Source of the DNA: Paramecium tetraurelia
Lineage: Eukaryota; Ciliophora; Oligohymenophorea; Peniculida; Parameciidae
Assembly (NCBI RefSeq): GCF_000165425.1
Contig: NW_001799477.1
Location: forward strand, 62,001-126,000
DNA length: 64,000 nucleotides
Direction of reading: 5' to 3'
Below are positions 14,015-26,730 of this stretch, one piece after another. The notes below the pieces were generated by a model. It did no database searches. It was not told where the DNA came from and saw only the letters and a program-made list of their open reading frames with translations. A program made the translations under genes and the position numbers. Positions within the stretch are counted from its first letter, which is position 1; each line of letters opens with the position of its first letter.

Positions 14015-14513
14015 TTTTGTATTAATTATTAATATATCAATTATTATAATTATACCCAATTATAAAATCACTTCCTTTTGTTGTAGTATAGTAAACTATT
14101 CACCAATAAATACAATCTTTATTGCGTAAACTGAATAAAAATAGAAGAAAGAAATCAATTATTATTAGAATGATTTAGGTGTCTAAAATGATTATTTTGA
14201 AAATTATAAAAATGAATTAAATTCAGAAAATAATATAATAAAAAAGAATTAGTACTAAAATAGTTAATAGAAGGATGAAAAATCTTCTAAAGTCTAGTGT
14301 TAATTGTATTGAAAACTCAATTATAATAAAATTAAATGAGATTGAAAAGTTGTCAGTTTTAACTATAATTTTTGGAAGTGACTTATATCTATATATAAGT
14401 AATCTACGAAGACAAGAAGTATTGCTAACTGAGATGAACCTGAGCAGATGCTCCTGGTTAGTAGTTTTAGTTTTGCTTAATAACAAATTATAAATAAAAC
14501 ATTTTTATATCAT
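14015..14513. other. Intergenic stretch with one doubtful small ORF
   Basis: This 500-bp gap is long for this window and AT-rich. The only open frame of note is on the minus strand, 14486-14223: 87 residues, ending in a hydrophobic run and a TGA. It contains no TAA/TAG glutamine codons, unlike its neighbours, and the opposite strand is just as open. I do not consider it a supported gene. The promoter of the EML-like gene presumably lies at the left end. Confidence 0.35.
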
Positions 14514-15589
14514 TCAAATAAATGATATAGAATCACCTGGACCAAAGAGAATGGCAACTGGATATAATTTCTTAGATGGGTCAATAAGTTTCATTGTGTA
14601 TTTCTCATTCTTATTGGATTCCTTGAAGAATGTGAATGATTATGATTGGGCATCATAGTAACAAACAACTGAATCTGCTTTGTCAAATGAAAGTGGTTTG
14701 ATTTTGGTGTTATTGATGGCTGGATCATCGCTGTGGTAAATGACACCAGTGTTATGAAGTGCATAGAAACCGTGTCCTTTGGAGAAGTCGTAGATTTGAT
14801 ACTGCATGGTCTTGCTTGCTTCTAAGGACCCAAATCCAACTAAACCGTATGATAGATTCTAAGGAATATGTATTTATAGATTACATTAACTAAGAAAGAG
14901 CATTTGAAGCTTTCTTTTGAGGGATCAAAGCTTTGCTCACTATAAATGACAGCATATCCTATTTACTATGTGAGTGTTGCTGTCCTGCCTTCATTCAACT
15001 GAATATGCTTATGTTTATTGACCTCGGAAAATTTCAGTTCTTCCTTGAACTAATCTACTGAAAGCTTAGATAGATTTTATCTGATTTTTTTTGTATACTC
15101 AGTAGTTAAAATATTGATCTAAGAAAGTAATTAAGAGATTTGCATTTCCATCTTTGACTTGATTTGTTGGTCAATTCCAACGATCATATTGTTCTGAATT
15201 TCATATTGATTGAGTAGAATTTTGAGGACAGGTAATTCCTCTGAATCTAGAGTCATCAATTAATCGATTGATAAATTGAAACCAAGTTAATTTTTGTTTA
15301 GCATTTCAATTTTGGCATCAATCATTTCTGTGAGCTCAGCCAATTAGAATCGGTTGGCTATCAATTGCTATTTAACCGAATTGAATTCAAGATTTTGTCT
15401 TTTGATGTTTTCTTGATCAGAAATAAAGGACTGTAAGGAATTCAGAGACACGACTTTGTGTTCGTGCACATTATGCGCTTCCTTGATGCATAGAGGACAG
15501 CATTGAGTATTGGCAACACAATAGGAATCAACACAAATAGCAGATAGTTTTTCTCCCTTATGGATTTAGCATTCAATTTTGCAAATCAT
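14514..15589 (-). CDS. B-box zinc finger / coiled-coil / SPRY-like protein (TRIM-like without RING)
   Basis: A 349-residue protein with one 26-bp intron (GTAATC...CTTAG, about 14870). Span minus intron is exactly 350 codons. The N-terminus (MICKIECQIHKGEKL, then ICVDSYC, CCPLC and HNVHEH) has the C-x-H / C..C / C..C / H..H ligand order of a B-box zinc finger. A coiled-coil region of about 150 residues follows. The C-terminal half resembles a B30.2/SPRY or TLDc-like beta sandwich (SYGLVGFGSLEASKTMQY, HGFYALHNTGVIYHS). There is no RING finger, so ligase activity cannot be claimed. The protein at 28484-29763 has the same plan, so this is a small paralogous family. Such proteins usually bind partners or ubiquitin pathway components; the substrate is unknown. 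Confidence 0.8.
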
Positions 15590-15661
15590 AATGTATATAA
15601 AATTAATTTTATTCATTTTTATAAAGAATTAAATGGATTTCAATTCATTTTTGATGTTATA

Positions 15662-15796
15662 ATGATGAAATCAACATCCTTTAAAGAGTATTTAATAAAC
15701 ATGACTTCGCATTAGTTTTCTGTTTTAAAGGCTTTTACTCATTAATAATAAGGAGAGGAGCTAGATGTAAAACTAAGTAAAAAGTCACTGTTTTGA
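15662..15796 (+). CDS. Doubtful 44-residue ORF in an intergenic gap
   Basis: The 374-bp gap 15590-15963 is otherwise noncoding and AT-rich. It contains one short plus-strand frame, MMKSTSFKEYLINMTSHQ and so on, with TAA/TAG glutamine codons and a TGA stop. Use of the reassigned codons is mildly in favour, but the size and lack of any recognisable domain leave it unproven. It could be a gene fragment or chance. Confidence 0.25.
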
Positions 15797-15963
15797 ATTT
15801 AATATTAAGTCTTATTCATCCCTAACAAATAAATCTGGCTATTATATAAAATAATCAAATTATACAACCAGAATTTTTAATAAATGCTTGATTTTTAAAA
15901 TATTTAAGAATCTTATTGAATTTTATAGACTATACAAAATTTGTAACAAATATAGTTAGTTAT

Positions 15964-16374
15964 TCAGTCAAAATGATGTGGTTCAATATTGTCATTTAGT
16001 AATTGATCTTTATTTTCGAAAGAGTAGGTGCGTATGATTTTTCGACTTCCTCTTTTGAGTAAAGGGTTGTTTGAAATGTTGAATTCATTGTCCTCATCCT
16101 TCTATAGTTTTCTTTCCAGGACAATTTCATCATTCGGATTAGGTGATTTATCATTTTAAATTGTAAAACTATTTTTAGTGAGTTTTATTTACTTGGCGAT
16201 TCGTTATAACTTTAAAAGCGGGTCAGTTTTCATCTGAAGACCTAGCCCTTTTAAGTATTGGACGATTTCTCGTTCTTTTTTCAATATGGTTTTTTTCTTT
16301 GAATCTTTGCACTGATACAATTACAGAAACTCCTCCAAACTATCTTTAGAATTTAAGGACACGTACGAAAGCAT
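15964..16374 (-). CDS. Small charged protein, unknown function
   Basis: An uninterrupted 136-codon frame runs from ATG 16374 (MLSYVSLNSKDSLEEFLQLY) to TGA at 15964. It uses TAG/TAA as glutamine seven times, which argues for a real gene. The protein is hydrophilic, with a lysine-rich helical first half (KKKTILKKEREIVQYL), a low-complexity Asn/Asp middle and a basic segment (LLKRGSRKIIRTYSF) that could be phosphorylated. No domain, signal peptide or membrane span is recognised. It is in the same orientation as both neighbours but far enough from them to be an independent transcription unit. Confidence 0.7.
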
Positions 16375-16469
16375 AATTATTTGATGTAAAATTTATTTTT
16401 GGGAACTGATTATAGACTTATTTAAATTGTATATAAATCGATATATATACTAGACAATAATAAAATTAA

Positions 16470-17260
16470 TTTTCAAACCTGTTAGTATTATTAGGCAAAA
16501 CTAAGATCTTAAGATATTTCATCTACTTTCTTTCTCAAAACAATCAAGACCTACATAATGAAACATACGTTTACTTATTTTACGATATCAACGGCTTTCA
16601 ATTACCCAGCACTTTCAACAGTGAAGATATATTTATTTTTTTATGTTGCATTTTATCAATCTTGGTTTCTTCATGGATTTAGCCTATGTATTATACGCAT
16701 GGTGTTACACTACGAATGCATTCTTCACAGAACACACACTTTTCAATAGCATAGACAATAAGTTCTTAATTGGCATCCATGGCAAAAACATTCACGGGAC
16801 AAGAATCTCTGATTGACTGTTTTTCAAAAAGTGACAAGGATTGTGCTTAGACATGATCGATAATGAGTTCTGCATAAGATTTATTTTTAAATTATAACCG
16901 CTTCATGCCTGAATGTTGCTATGTTGATAGGAGTTCATTTAACATGCATTTTACCAAAGCCTTTGAGTGCATGACAACGAACATGAACAGATTGATTCTT
17001 TCCTAACCTTGTAATGGGAATGCCAACTTCTTTGCCGTTGACTAACGAAAACATTCTGACAGGTCTAATAGCCATTTCACCCATTTATCCAAATTCAGGT
17101 TCAAGATGCTGACTCTTAATTTCTAAGTGAGCATCATTCAGGTTTTTTATCTCAATGTAAAGACAGCTTAGTTTTCTGATCATCAATGGAATCAGCATCT
17201 GCTCCCCAATCGTATGCTAAGAGTTATGTTCAAAATTGTACTTGTAATTGTACATTAATA
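16470..17260 (-). pseudogene. RNA polymerase RPB3/AC40-type subunit, degenerate copy
   Basis: Scattered frames on the minus strand spell an RPB3/RPAC1-like alpha subunit. The segment GIPITRLGKNQSVHVRC followed by KGFGKMHVK is the conserved KLxxGQ...KGxGKxHAKW region. SCPVNVFAMDAN and CVFCEECIR resemble the cysteine motif of these subunits. KYIFTVESAGQLKAVDIV plus a 24-bp intron and VLIVLRKKVDEIS is the typical C-terminus. The copy is broken: the invariant Trp after HVK is TGA (near 16936). Further frame changes are needed near 17155, 16895 and 16645, and the N-terminal third is missing or unrecognisable. Position and decay suggest a lost duplicate of an essential gene after whole-genome duplication. 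RPB3 and AC40 cannot be told apart with confidence from what remains. Confidence 0.75.
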
Positions 17261-17305
17261 GGAATTATTTATTATATTTAATATATACCATGTTTATTCA
17301 TTCAT

Positions 17306-18718
17306 TCATTTTCTCGCAATTACAAGAATTTCCTTTTGTGAAACCATAAACATATGAAATTCAATACACAATAAGCAAGTAAGAAAGATCCAAATATATT
17401 TACACTAATTAATTAAATATTGATTTAAAGTGCCTGGAATGTTGGGAATACTCATCACAACAGTGAAGAAGTAGAAACTCCAACAGTAAATCCAGTTGCA
17501 CAATTGGAGTACGTTCTTATTCTCAACATACTCAGATCCACAATAAGAGAAGGTCAGGACTTGGACAGCTGAGATTAGTAATCCTGACATAAAATTGAAA
17601 GTATAGACCAAGCTATTCTTATCATTGTTGGTCTCATCTGCTTCACCAACAATCCTTAATTAATACAATCAAATTTACTGATAATATATAGGTTGTCGCT
17701 CCAAAAATCTGCAATGCCATTAACAAATTTAAGTAGCTGTAGGAATAGGAAAGCAAGCCAATCAGGATTCCTCCCAAGAATTATCCAATCCCATGAATGC
17801 TGAGATTGGTAACTAAGGCAGGTTTCAAATATTAGACATTCGTATAGTTTGGTTCGATCATATCCTACGAGTACACTACACTGAAGGCAGCGAACATCCC
17901 AATGGAAATGATGGTAGGGATTAAATACACAAATTGAGGGTACTGCTTAGGTATTTTCCAAATTAGCCTAAATTGATTGCCATATTCGTTATTATTAGCA
18001 TAATTCTTTTAATTGTCATCATCCATCAATGAACCATACAAATGCTCGTTTAATTTCTATTCTAAATCAATGCTTTGTTTGGTTGCTGACTTTGACAATG
18101 AGTCTGGTTCTTTGATGAACCAATATAGGAATGTTATGAGCAAGGATACTCCAAGCATGGGATAATAGAAGTATTGATTGTATTCGAACATCTTCCCTTC
18201 AAAGATCACATAAATATCGCCGATGAGGTTTTGCATACTGAATAATGAGTAAGCAACGCCGAAGTAGATGCCTACATTGACTTTATTCGACATGCTACGA
18301 ATATAGTAATTGAATGCGCAATAGAAGATGGCCATAAAGGGGGCTGAGATAGCCTCGAATATAAGGATTGTTGCAATTAAGTAAATGTCTTTGGGTTTTT
18401 GTTCAATGACAACGATGTACAGAGTCATGCTAAAGATATTGGCTAGACTGGTGATAAAAAACACTGCTCTGAATCAAATATTATTGGATACTTGTAGGTG
18501 AGTTTCAGGATCAGCTTCTAAAAGAATGGCAATGACAAGGGGCCAAGCAAAAAAACGAGGCTGAATATGCCCAATGAAACTGAGTTTATTACTTTGTCGT
18601 CTATCTTGAGAATATTTGAGAAGAGCACAGTCCGACACAATCCTATGGCTCCCAAATAGCAGACTGTGATCATGCAAGTGTAGGTAAGAGAACATAATTT
18701 ATCTCTTTTTTCGGACAT
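17306..18718 (-). CDS. MFS-like multi-pass membrane transporter with an apparent frame disruption
   Basis: Starts at ATG 18718 (MSEKRDKLCSLTYTCMITVC) and has about 10-12 hydrophobic segments, for example IFSLVFLLGPLSLPFF and FPQFVYLIPTIISIGMFAA-like stretches. A central hydrophilic loop (about 18090-17970) fits a major-facilitator fold with two halves, perhaps the SLC43/nodulin-like group. A 23-bp intron (GTATCC...ATTCAG) near 18490 is needed. Near 17655 the frame ILSVNLIVLIK must shift by one base (extra G) to continue as IVGEADETNNDKNSL. Without it translation ends at TGA. An unusually long 46-bp intron starting at the same GTAAAT would also restore frame. The gene is therefore either mutated, or spliced atypically, or carries a sequence error. 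Substrate is unknown. Confidence 0.65.
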
Positions 18719-18810
18719 TTATAATAAAATATGATATTATTATTATTAATATTGATCAAATTAAATAATAATCTCTCTGTATGACTGAATTCATTTGAAA
18801 ATTTATTAAC

Positions 18811-19161
18811 TCATGATTGCTATAGGCTTTTCCTTTTTTGAATTATTGAGTTCTCATTCGACGAAAGAACAGGAACTTTTCGATGGGTATTAAACAAGGA
18901 ATCGAAAACCAATTTGTAGGTTTTTGTTGGTTTTTCAGAGAGCAATTGTATTGGGACTTCTCTCTGTACGAAAGTACGTTTCTCCTTTTCTTAAGCCATC
19001 TGATCGGCGTCATTCGATATTTCATCTAACAGCAATTAGTCGGCATCAAGATATATAGACTTCATTTGTTGAATCTAAGATTTATAACTTAATTGTGGTT
19101 CTGAGGTGAGGGTGTTATCTTTTTGATCGGAAATGGATCTGTTTGAAGTGCAAATTCCCAT
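18811..19161 (-). CDS. Small MGxC-start protein, probably lipid-anchored, unknown function
   Basis: A 116-residue intronless frame runs from ATG 19161 to TGA 18811, with several TAG/TAA glutamine codons. The start MGICTSNRS fits N-myristoylation at Gly2 plus palmitoylation at Cys4, as in membrane-tethered signalling proteins. The rest is polar and helical (YKSQIQQMKSIYLDADQLL) with a basic C-terminus (IIQKRKSLQQS). No domain is recognised. It lies divergently from the USP9X-type gene, whose start is 250 bp away. Function cannot be assigned; membrane tethering is inference from the start only. Confidence 0.7.
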
Positions 19162-19411
19162 AAGAGTGAGATTGAGTAAAAATTAAATTAATGTATAAAA
19201 TGGAATCAATAGGATTGAATTTACAATGTGATTATTGGCTGTTTAGAACTGCCAACAGTATTGATTGCTTTTTTCGTGATGTTTGTACCACGAGGACAGT
19301 TTAAATTACTTATAAGTATATTTTAATTATAATTGATCAAGGGGATTAGTGTATAAAAGCGTAGTTTAAAACTTCATAATGTGAAAATCTGAAGGTATAT
19401 TAAATTATATT
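19162..19411. promoter_or_regulatory. Divergent promoter region
   Basis: The 250 bp between the divergent starts at 19161 (minus) and 19412 (plus) contain no coding frame. They are less AT-extreme than other gaps. Both promoters must lie here, but no specific element can be pointed to. Confidence 0.4.
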
Positions 19412-22400
19412 ATGAATCAATTAAATCAGGTAGCTGATGCGGAGAATTACGGATATAATTCACAACAGCCAAGGAGATACGTCAAAACCGCTTCCTATAG
19501 TGAGCTTTATTACGATTTGGAGAAAATCAAGAGGTTCGAGGATGGATACGAAATAGTAGAATTAAATGATGCAATGCATCTAGGCAAGTCTTCCTAATTG
19601 CACACATGTAGCCATCACATCTAAATTAAGTTTAATCTACTAAATGGATGGAGTACCTGTCCGAACTCGAGATCGAGTTAAAAGCAATTCTCTACGAAAG
19701 AGCACTCATCGTCCCTGACCTAAACCAATATGTCAACAAGCGTCTCCAGCCGATGATAGAAGCCCTTCTCGATAAAGTGTATTGACCTTCTTTCTAACTA
19801 GTTTGATTGAGATCAGCAGATTAAAGATCTAGTGTTACATCAATGAGATCCTTTTCCTCATTCAAAGAGTGTGTCTCAAGCTCTGGAAGGAACAGCCTCA
19901 GATTTCCTTGACTCTCTTAAAACGACTGCATTAAAACCAATCCAATTCTCTCTACGATAGTAGAATTAGAGATATAAGTGCGTACATAGATGCATTGAAT
20001 GACTTCTACGGCGAGCGATTGCAAAATGGAGTAAGTTCTGAGGCTGAGGGCTATGACAATAGCTATTTCACAGAACCCTACAATTCCAAGACCTTCTATC
20101 CTCTCAGGGGCGAAATCTTGGATTACAACAAAATGAGTCAGGATGTGTTCACCTTCTCTCCATTCCAAAGATTGCAAATTCATTACTTCTACAAGAATGG
20201 GGGTTTTGCTCTCTTGGATGATGCCATTAGGAATTTCAATCTAAATAATCTGGACATCTTATCGCTCTTCCACTATCTCAATTTCTATTTAGATAAGTAG
20301 AAATACTTGAATTACTTCCATCATTTGGAGTTCCAGAATCTGGCATTCAAATTAACAGAAGAGGAAATCAAGAATACTAATAGAGACACCATCAAAAAGT
20401 TGACTGATGGGATCGAGAACATGTTTGATCAATTTAACAACTCTGCCTAGAAGAAAGAGTTGAGTGCCTTGGCTGAAATGAGTGTGTACTTGCAATGTTT
20501 CCGTTGCACAGCCTTGGAGAAGAGAATCTATGGTAACTAATTGTTAAACTAATTTAAGGATTGCAACAGTTTTGCGATAAAATCAATACTGCTCAGTCAA
20601 ATGAATATATGGGTCAGCAGCAATATGGTACAAATGACGAATGGTATAAGAACGACAACGTACTCAAATATATGGTAGATAATCAAGTATTCTAAGAGTT
20701 ATTTGGAGAGAAAGCTCACTTTGAATTGATTAAGAGAAGTTTCCCAATCATTCAATTTCTATATTTGCATAACAAACTAAGCAAGGATGACATCTTGAGC
20801 ATTCTCAGATTAGGAAAGGGCAAACACGAAACTTGGGATAATATGATCTCCAAATTACTCACAGATCTAGCAGAAATCTTATAATTAGAAGATGTAGAAA
20901 CCATGATTCAAAATATCTAGTAGAGTCAGATAGATTAAAATGGACTCAATTTCATCAAAAGTCTGGGGAGAAACAAATATCTGAGATAGGATCCAGAGAA
21001 TTAGAATAAAGGAATCGGAAATAATAATGAGAAATTTGGAAAGCCAAATGAGAGAGTAGGTGGAAAGAGGAAGTATTAACAATATGAAACTGACAGTAAA
21101 GAAATAGAATCATTTAATTGTTAAATGCAGTATCCAAAAATGGGATAATTTAATGATGAAACTGAAACTAAGGAAATAGAATAATATAAAAATGAAAATA
21201 TACAGTAATTTGATAATGAGAAAGCTATCAAATTGAAATCCCAAATTGTAGAATTCTTGTTGAACATCGTTCATGAATAACCAAAAAGTGAAATTGGTCA
21301 GTCAGCCTTCACAATAGCTATCAATTTGATTTGTCATCAATTCAAAGCACTCAGATAGTAGTATTTATTGCATGGATTCTCAAATTTGATTGCTCAAGAG
21401 TAACCATTGCCAGTGTGTAATTACATCACTGTATTATAAAAGATCATTTCATCATCCTATCCTTTGGATGAATTTACTAACTCTAAAGATGTGTTGAAAT
21501 GGATCTAAGATAAATATGATATTAAATTGAACTTCTTGAGAGTGATGGGAAGAGAAAAGTTGAAATTGCTTAAAAGGGAAAGCAAGGATTACTTATAAAC
21601 AATTGATCAGTTGGTTAAATTTTATCAATTTCTTCATTAAGATTCGAAAATCACAAAACCTTAACTGATTTTATTGTGGAAATTATTGGTCGAAAATGCA
21701 AGATGTGCAGAGGAGAGAGATCTCTTTTTCAATTGGGTAGGAGATGTCAATAAGAAGTTCTTAGATCAAGAAGCCATAGAGTTTTTGTTCATTTCAACAA
21801 TCAAGTGTGCATCTCTAAGTTAATCAATGTTGTAGTGTTTGACGAATGTGATTCTCTATTTCAATGTTCAATATAAGGTAATGAAGTTGCAGTATGATCA
21901 ATATACAATTGTGGATGCCGACATTATTGGGTTGTAAGCATTATGGAAGATCTTCAAGCAGCAAGAGAATTTGGGCCCTAAATTATAGGAATTCTTCATA
22001 AGACTATTGAGATTCAAACAATCATAGACTATTTTAAATCAATTGAAATAGCAATACTTAGTGCAATTGTTCAATTAAATTAACAACCCCAATTCTCTAT
22101 CATTCATAATCAAATTATTAGAGGAGTTTGAAGGGTATCAATTGGCTGAATAGGGGGAGAAGGTATTTGTGACCATTGATAATAAATACATGAATGCCAT
22201 GCCTCCTAAGAGATAGGACATTCAATTGCTGAGTGGATTGTCTGTATTATAAGCCAAACAGATAATTGGATAGAAATTGAACCCTTCTTTGAAACCAGAC
22301 GAATTCGACATCTTTTGTAGAGGAATTCTATTTGATGACAACAAATCGCTCAAAGATTATAAGGTGAACTAGAAATTGACTTTTGTAATATCAAAGCGAG

Positions 22401-25400
22401 AACACTTGACAGATGAAGTCACTGCCTATAATAGTACAACCAATTAGATCGCTAATGAATACGTGCCAAATGATTCAGATGAGAGAGTGCAAGAGATTAT
22501 AAATATAGTGTAAATACAAGACAGAGATTTCATAGTTTCTGTGTTGAAGGAAAAGAATTGGCAAGTAGACAATGCTATTTGCGATATTTTGGATCGTGGA
22601 GAACAATTGCTTTAGGAATACTAGTAGAAGAATCCGCAGGTTAAGAAATAATAGAAGCCTGCGATGAAACAATAAATCGATGAGATTTCATTTGCATCAT
22701 TAATCTCGAATAATTATGTTGATTAGTTATTCATACTACTTAATGAAGGGGATCCTGAGTAGAACACTAAGATTTGGTCTATCTTGCAAATGATTCCCAG
22801 GAATAAAGAAGTCTACGAGTTGATTGAGTAATCATAAAAGGATTGGTTTAATCTCTTGATGGTAGACAACAGATACAAATTATAGTATCACTTGTAAATA
22901 CTAAAGGAACAATTGCAATGCGATTTCATTGAAGATTAAGATGAGTATGAAAAGAGAAAGGCATTAAGAGAGAACTTCCTCCTTTATGGTGGTTTGAAGT
23001 TACTGCTATTTCAATTGGAAAACTCGATTGAAATTTTGATCATCATTTTGGATATATTCTAAATTTACTTCTAAGCATACTCAATGAGTAGATTGATGTA
23101 GAATTAGAATGAATTCCTTTAACTCTTAAAATTGAAGCAAGCTGTGCAATAGAAGGATGAAGATCCTAAACTAAGTAGTTTATTGAGTATTCAACTATAG
23201 AAGTAAGAGAAACCCAACATCTAAGGATTTGATGAAGCCCATCTTCTCTAACAATTGTTCTATAATTGCGAATTAGAAGTAGAGTGGAAAGTACTGTTAG
23301 AAACCCTGATCCACAATATTGGAGTTGAATAGATATACACCAACATCCTATGTATCCTATATATGAGACCCGAATTGCTGGAAGTTGAATTGCCCATCAA
23401 AAGGTTGGTTGAATTGCTTACTAGTCCAAATGAGGAACAGCGAAAGATGACAGCCTATTTCATCCTAACTCTTCAAGATATTGGTAAGAGAAACGGTGTG
23501 AATCTCAGCAATGATATTCTGAAGGCCTTAATTAAGGGAGAAACCTAACACGATGAATTGTATCTGGTGATTGCTGGATTGATTGGGTAGGTGAATGATC
23601 TGACCTTCTTTGATACTCATCAATTGGCTTAATAGATTATTTCATTGATTTCAAATAGGGAAATTATTGAGTAGAGATTCACTGAAAATGAGGATAAGCT
23701 ATTGTAAGGCAATTTGTTACTATTGACTTCTTTGGTGTAGGTTGACAAAAACATCAAGGTGAGCACGGAATTTACAAAATACTTATACAAATGTTTGTTT
23801 GATATGAATAATGATTACTACCAATATCCTGTTTATAAAAGAAAACTAACAAGAAAGAGAGTATTCTAATTACTATTGGAATTGTGTACAGATGAGAATC
23901 ATCTCCAGTTGATATTGCTTCTGATTCAAAACAATCACAAATTGAAGTTTGATGTCAATGAGGTAGAATTGGATTTGGGAGTTAAAGGTTCACATGGTTT
24001 CGTAGGATTACGCAATCTGGGAGCTACTTGCTACATTAATTCCCTGCTACAATAATTCTATATGAATGTACCCTTCCGGAAAGGAATCTTAAATGGGCAG
24101 ATCATGATCACTGAGATGAAGGCTCCTCTCATCTTTGACAAAATCAGTGCGATTGACTCCCCTATTTTGCAACGAAAATTAGCAGATCATACTTTACACC
24201 AATTGCAATTATTGTTCATTGAACTCCAAGAATCTGTGAAGTAGTATACCAATCCACATCAATTAATCAAGACTTTGAAGGGATACGACGGGGAAGTCAT
24301 CAATGTTCTTATTCAATAGGATTGCAATGAATTCTTTAACCTAATTACTGATAAATTAGAACAAGATTAGAAATTCACCAATTAATCCAATTTAATACAT
24401 TAAATTTTAGGTGGTACCTTAGTAAATGAAATTAAATCACTAGAGCCAGAGTATGATTTTAGGAGGGAAAATGAAGAACCATTCCTGACTGTCTCAGTGG
24501 ATATCAAAAATAAGAAATGTCTTGAGGAAGCATTAGATTTGTTTGTTAAGGGGGATGTTCTTGATGGCGAGAATAAGTACTTATGTGAAGAGGTCTAGAG
24601 AAAGATTGATGTCTAAAAGAGATAATACCTTAAGAAACTACCCAATACATTCATCTTCCATTTAAAGCGATTTGAATTTGATTACAATACAATGTTGAGG
24701 ATTAAGATCAACGATTACTTTGAATTCCCTCAGGAGATCAATATGTTTAAGTGGACACGCGATCACATTGTAGAGAATTTGGAAGTTGAAGATTAGAGTG
24801 ATTACATGTACATCCTCAAAGGAGTTTTGGTTCACGTTGGTAGTGCAGAAGGAGGACATTACTATTCATTTATTAGAGATGTCGATAAGTGGTATGAGTT
24901 TAATGATAAGGTGATTTGTCCATTTAAGATTGAGAATCTCAAAACTGAATGCTTTGGAGGGGCCAATAACAACCTTTCAGAATGGGGGATGAATAATAGT
25001 AAGAATGCATACATCTTATTCTATGAGAAGGTTAAGCATAACATTCCTGAACAACTATACATGAAAGGTCCGAATGAGGAACTCTTGACTCAATAAGTAA
25101 TTAATGAGAACACTGAATATTTGAAGAATCAGTTATTTTGTACTTAAGATTATTTGAAGTTCATCCAAAATTTTGTGTAGGCCTTGTAGATCAAGACTCC
25201 TTATAAAGTGACTCAATTATTATCTAAAGAAAGCAATTTAGGTGAATTGGACAGCCTTCCTTCATTTAGAATAATTAAACTATTCACTTTCTTTACTTAT
25301 GAAATTTTACTAAGGAACAAAGATCAATAGATGTTTTAATATAACATCTAGTTATTGAGTGACTTGTACAAATAAGAACCAGCTGCCAATTTCTGGTTTT

Positions 25401-26711
25401 TAGATTTATTACGAAATCACAAGTAATTGATCATTGATTTATTGATTGAATCATCTTATCCAGATGTTAGAAACGCCTTTGCATAATTGATCATCCAATC
25501 GATCACCATAATTGTTGAGCATGAACAATACTACTTATTTGAAGACTCATGCATAGCCCGATTCCTTCAGTTCTACATACAATAACTCTTAGGAATAGTG
25601 AAGAATACCCTTAGAAGAGGAACAGAGTACTTCTAAGTCATCAAATACATTTTGGTGCACAACCAACATTTGGTGAAACACTTCTATCAACAAGAATACT
25701 TCAAATAGGTTTACTCGTTATTATAGGACTAAGTTTCAGCAGTGCAGACGGGTACATCATTTAAGTTGATGTAATTGTAAACGAACAACACTGACTAGCC
25801 ATTGATGGTGATCTGCGATATTATTGCTAAAGTGATAATGAGTTGCAGGACTTAGAAGATGATTGATTTGAAGGAGGATGCTCCAACCTACTTATTCAAA
25901 GGACAGAAGGAAATGGATATTGATTAGTACTGGTTGTAGAGATTGTTGGAGAGTGATGATTTCAAGAAGTACATCTTGGCCATGATTCAATTCCAGTCCA
26001 ATTTGATTGATATGATCAAACACATTTGTTGGAAGGATGACATCACCAGTTATCATATTATGACTTTGATAGTGTCCCAAATGTTAGACTATTATTCAGA
26101 TTGGCAATATTTGGATCCACTTTCCTAGACTATCGAATAATTGCTTAAAATGAATGATGGATATGTGGAAATCCGTCTGCAAGCTCTCTTATGTGAACCC
26201 TTTAAGATATCATCCACCTCATCCTGTGTTAAGGGCACTTCAATACTGAATGCCATTCGATCACAATATGACATGGACAAGAATTACAGTTTTTGTATGA
26301 TAGCAATACTTGCGAATTTGGCAACTCAAGTCAACTATGTTGGGGAATACTTCAAGAATAACAGGGATCAATTCGAATACTTGCTTTAGAAGGCTAGAGA
26401 TCACAAGAACATCATGTATGGATTGTACTTCCCAACCATGAAGATCTAGAGGTCGATTCAATAGGTAATTTGATCATCGTATGTCTTAGTTATCGGCAAT
26501 ATTTGAAGAGGCTGAAAAACCAACAATTCAGATCTGCATTCCAAAGTAAAATTAGACAGTTCAAGAGGAGCCTGAACCTGAAGACTCCGATATTCAGGTG
26601 ACTCATCTGATCGAGCAAAATAAGACCAATTATACTTAGACTAAAGAGGACTCGATGGACAATAACGATCCATCGGATAGAGAGAATCCAGCTGATCAAT
26701 TATCAGAATGA
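19412..26711 (+). CDS. USP9X/FAF-type ubiquitin carboxyl-terminal hydrolase, about 2,400 residues
   Basis: A giant cysteine deubiquitinase. The start ATG 19412 (MNQLNQVADAENYGYN) is followed by 23-, 23- and 26-bp introns near 19608, 19779 and 20532; the last coding intron is near 26461 (25 bp). The long N-terminal helical region carries the USP9X-like block NDEWYKNDNVLKYM. The catalytic domain begins at about residue 1,500 with the Cys box GLRNLGATCYINSLLQ (Cys codon near 24029). It continues through QDCNEFFNLITDKLE and FIFHLKRFEFDY to the His box EGGHYYSFIRD...WYEFND near 24850. Length and the position of the catalytic domain match animal USP9X (about 2,550 residues). The C-terminal tail is acidic and low in complexity. 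It presumably removes ubiquitin from trafficking or signalling substrates. Only 19 bp separate its stop from the next start. Confidence 0.9.
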
Positions 26712-26730
26712 ATAATAATATATTAATTAA

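Noticed and set aside
14223-14486. 87-residue minus-strand ORF as a membrane protein
   Set aside because: No TAA/TAG glutamine codons, equally open on the opposite strand, and the hydrophobicity follows from AT-rich composition.
19917-20300. Minus-strand 88-residue ORF
   Set aside because: Antisense shadow of the N-terminal part of the USP9X-type gene.
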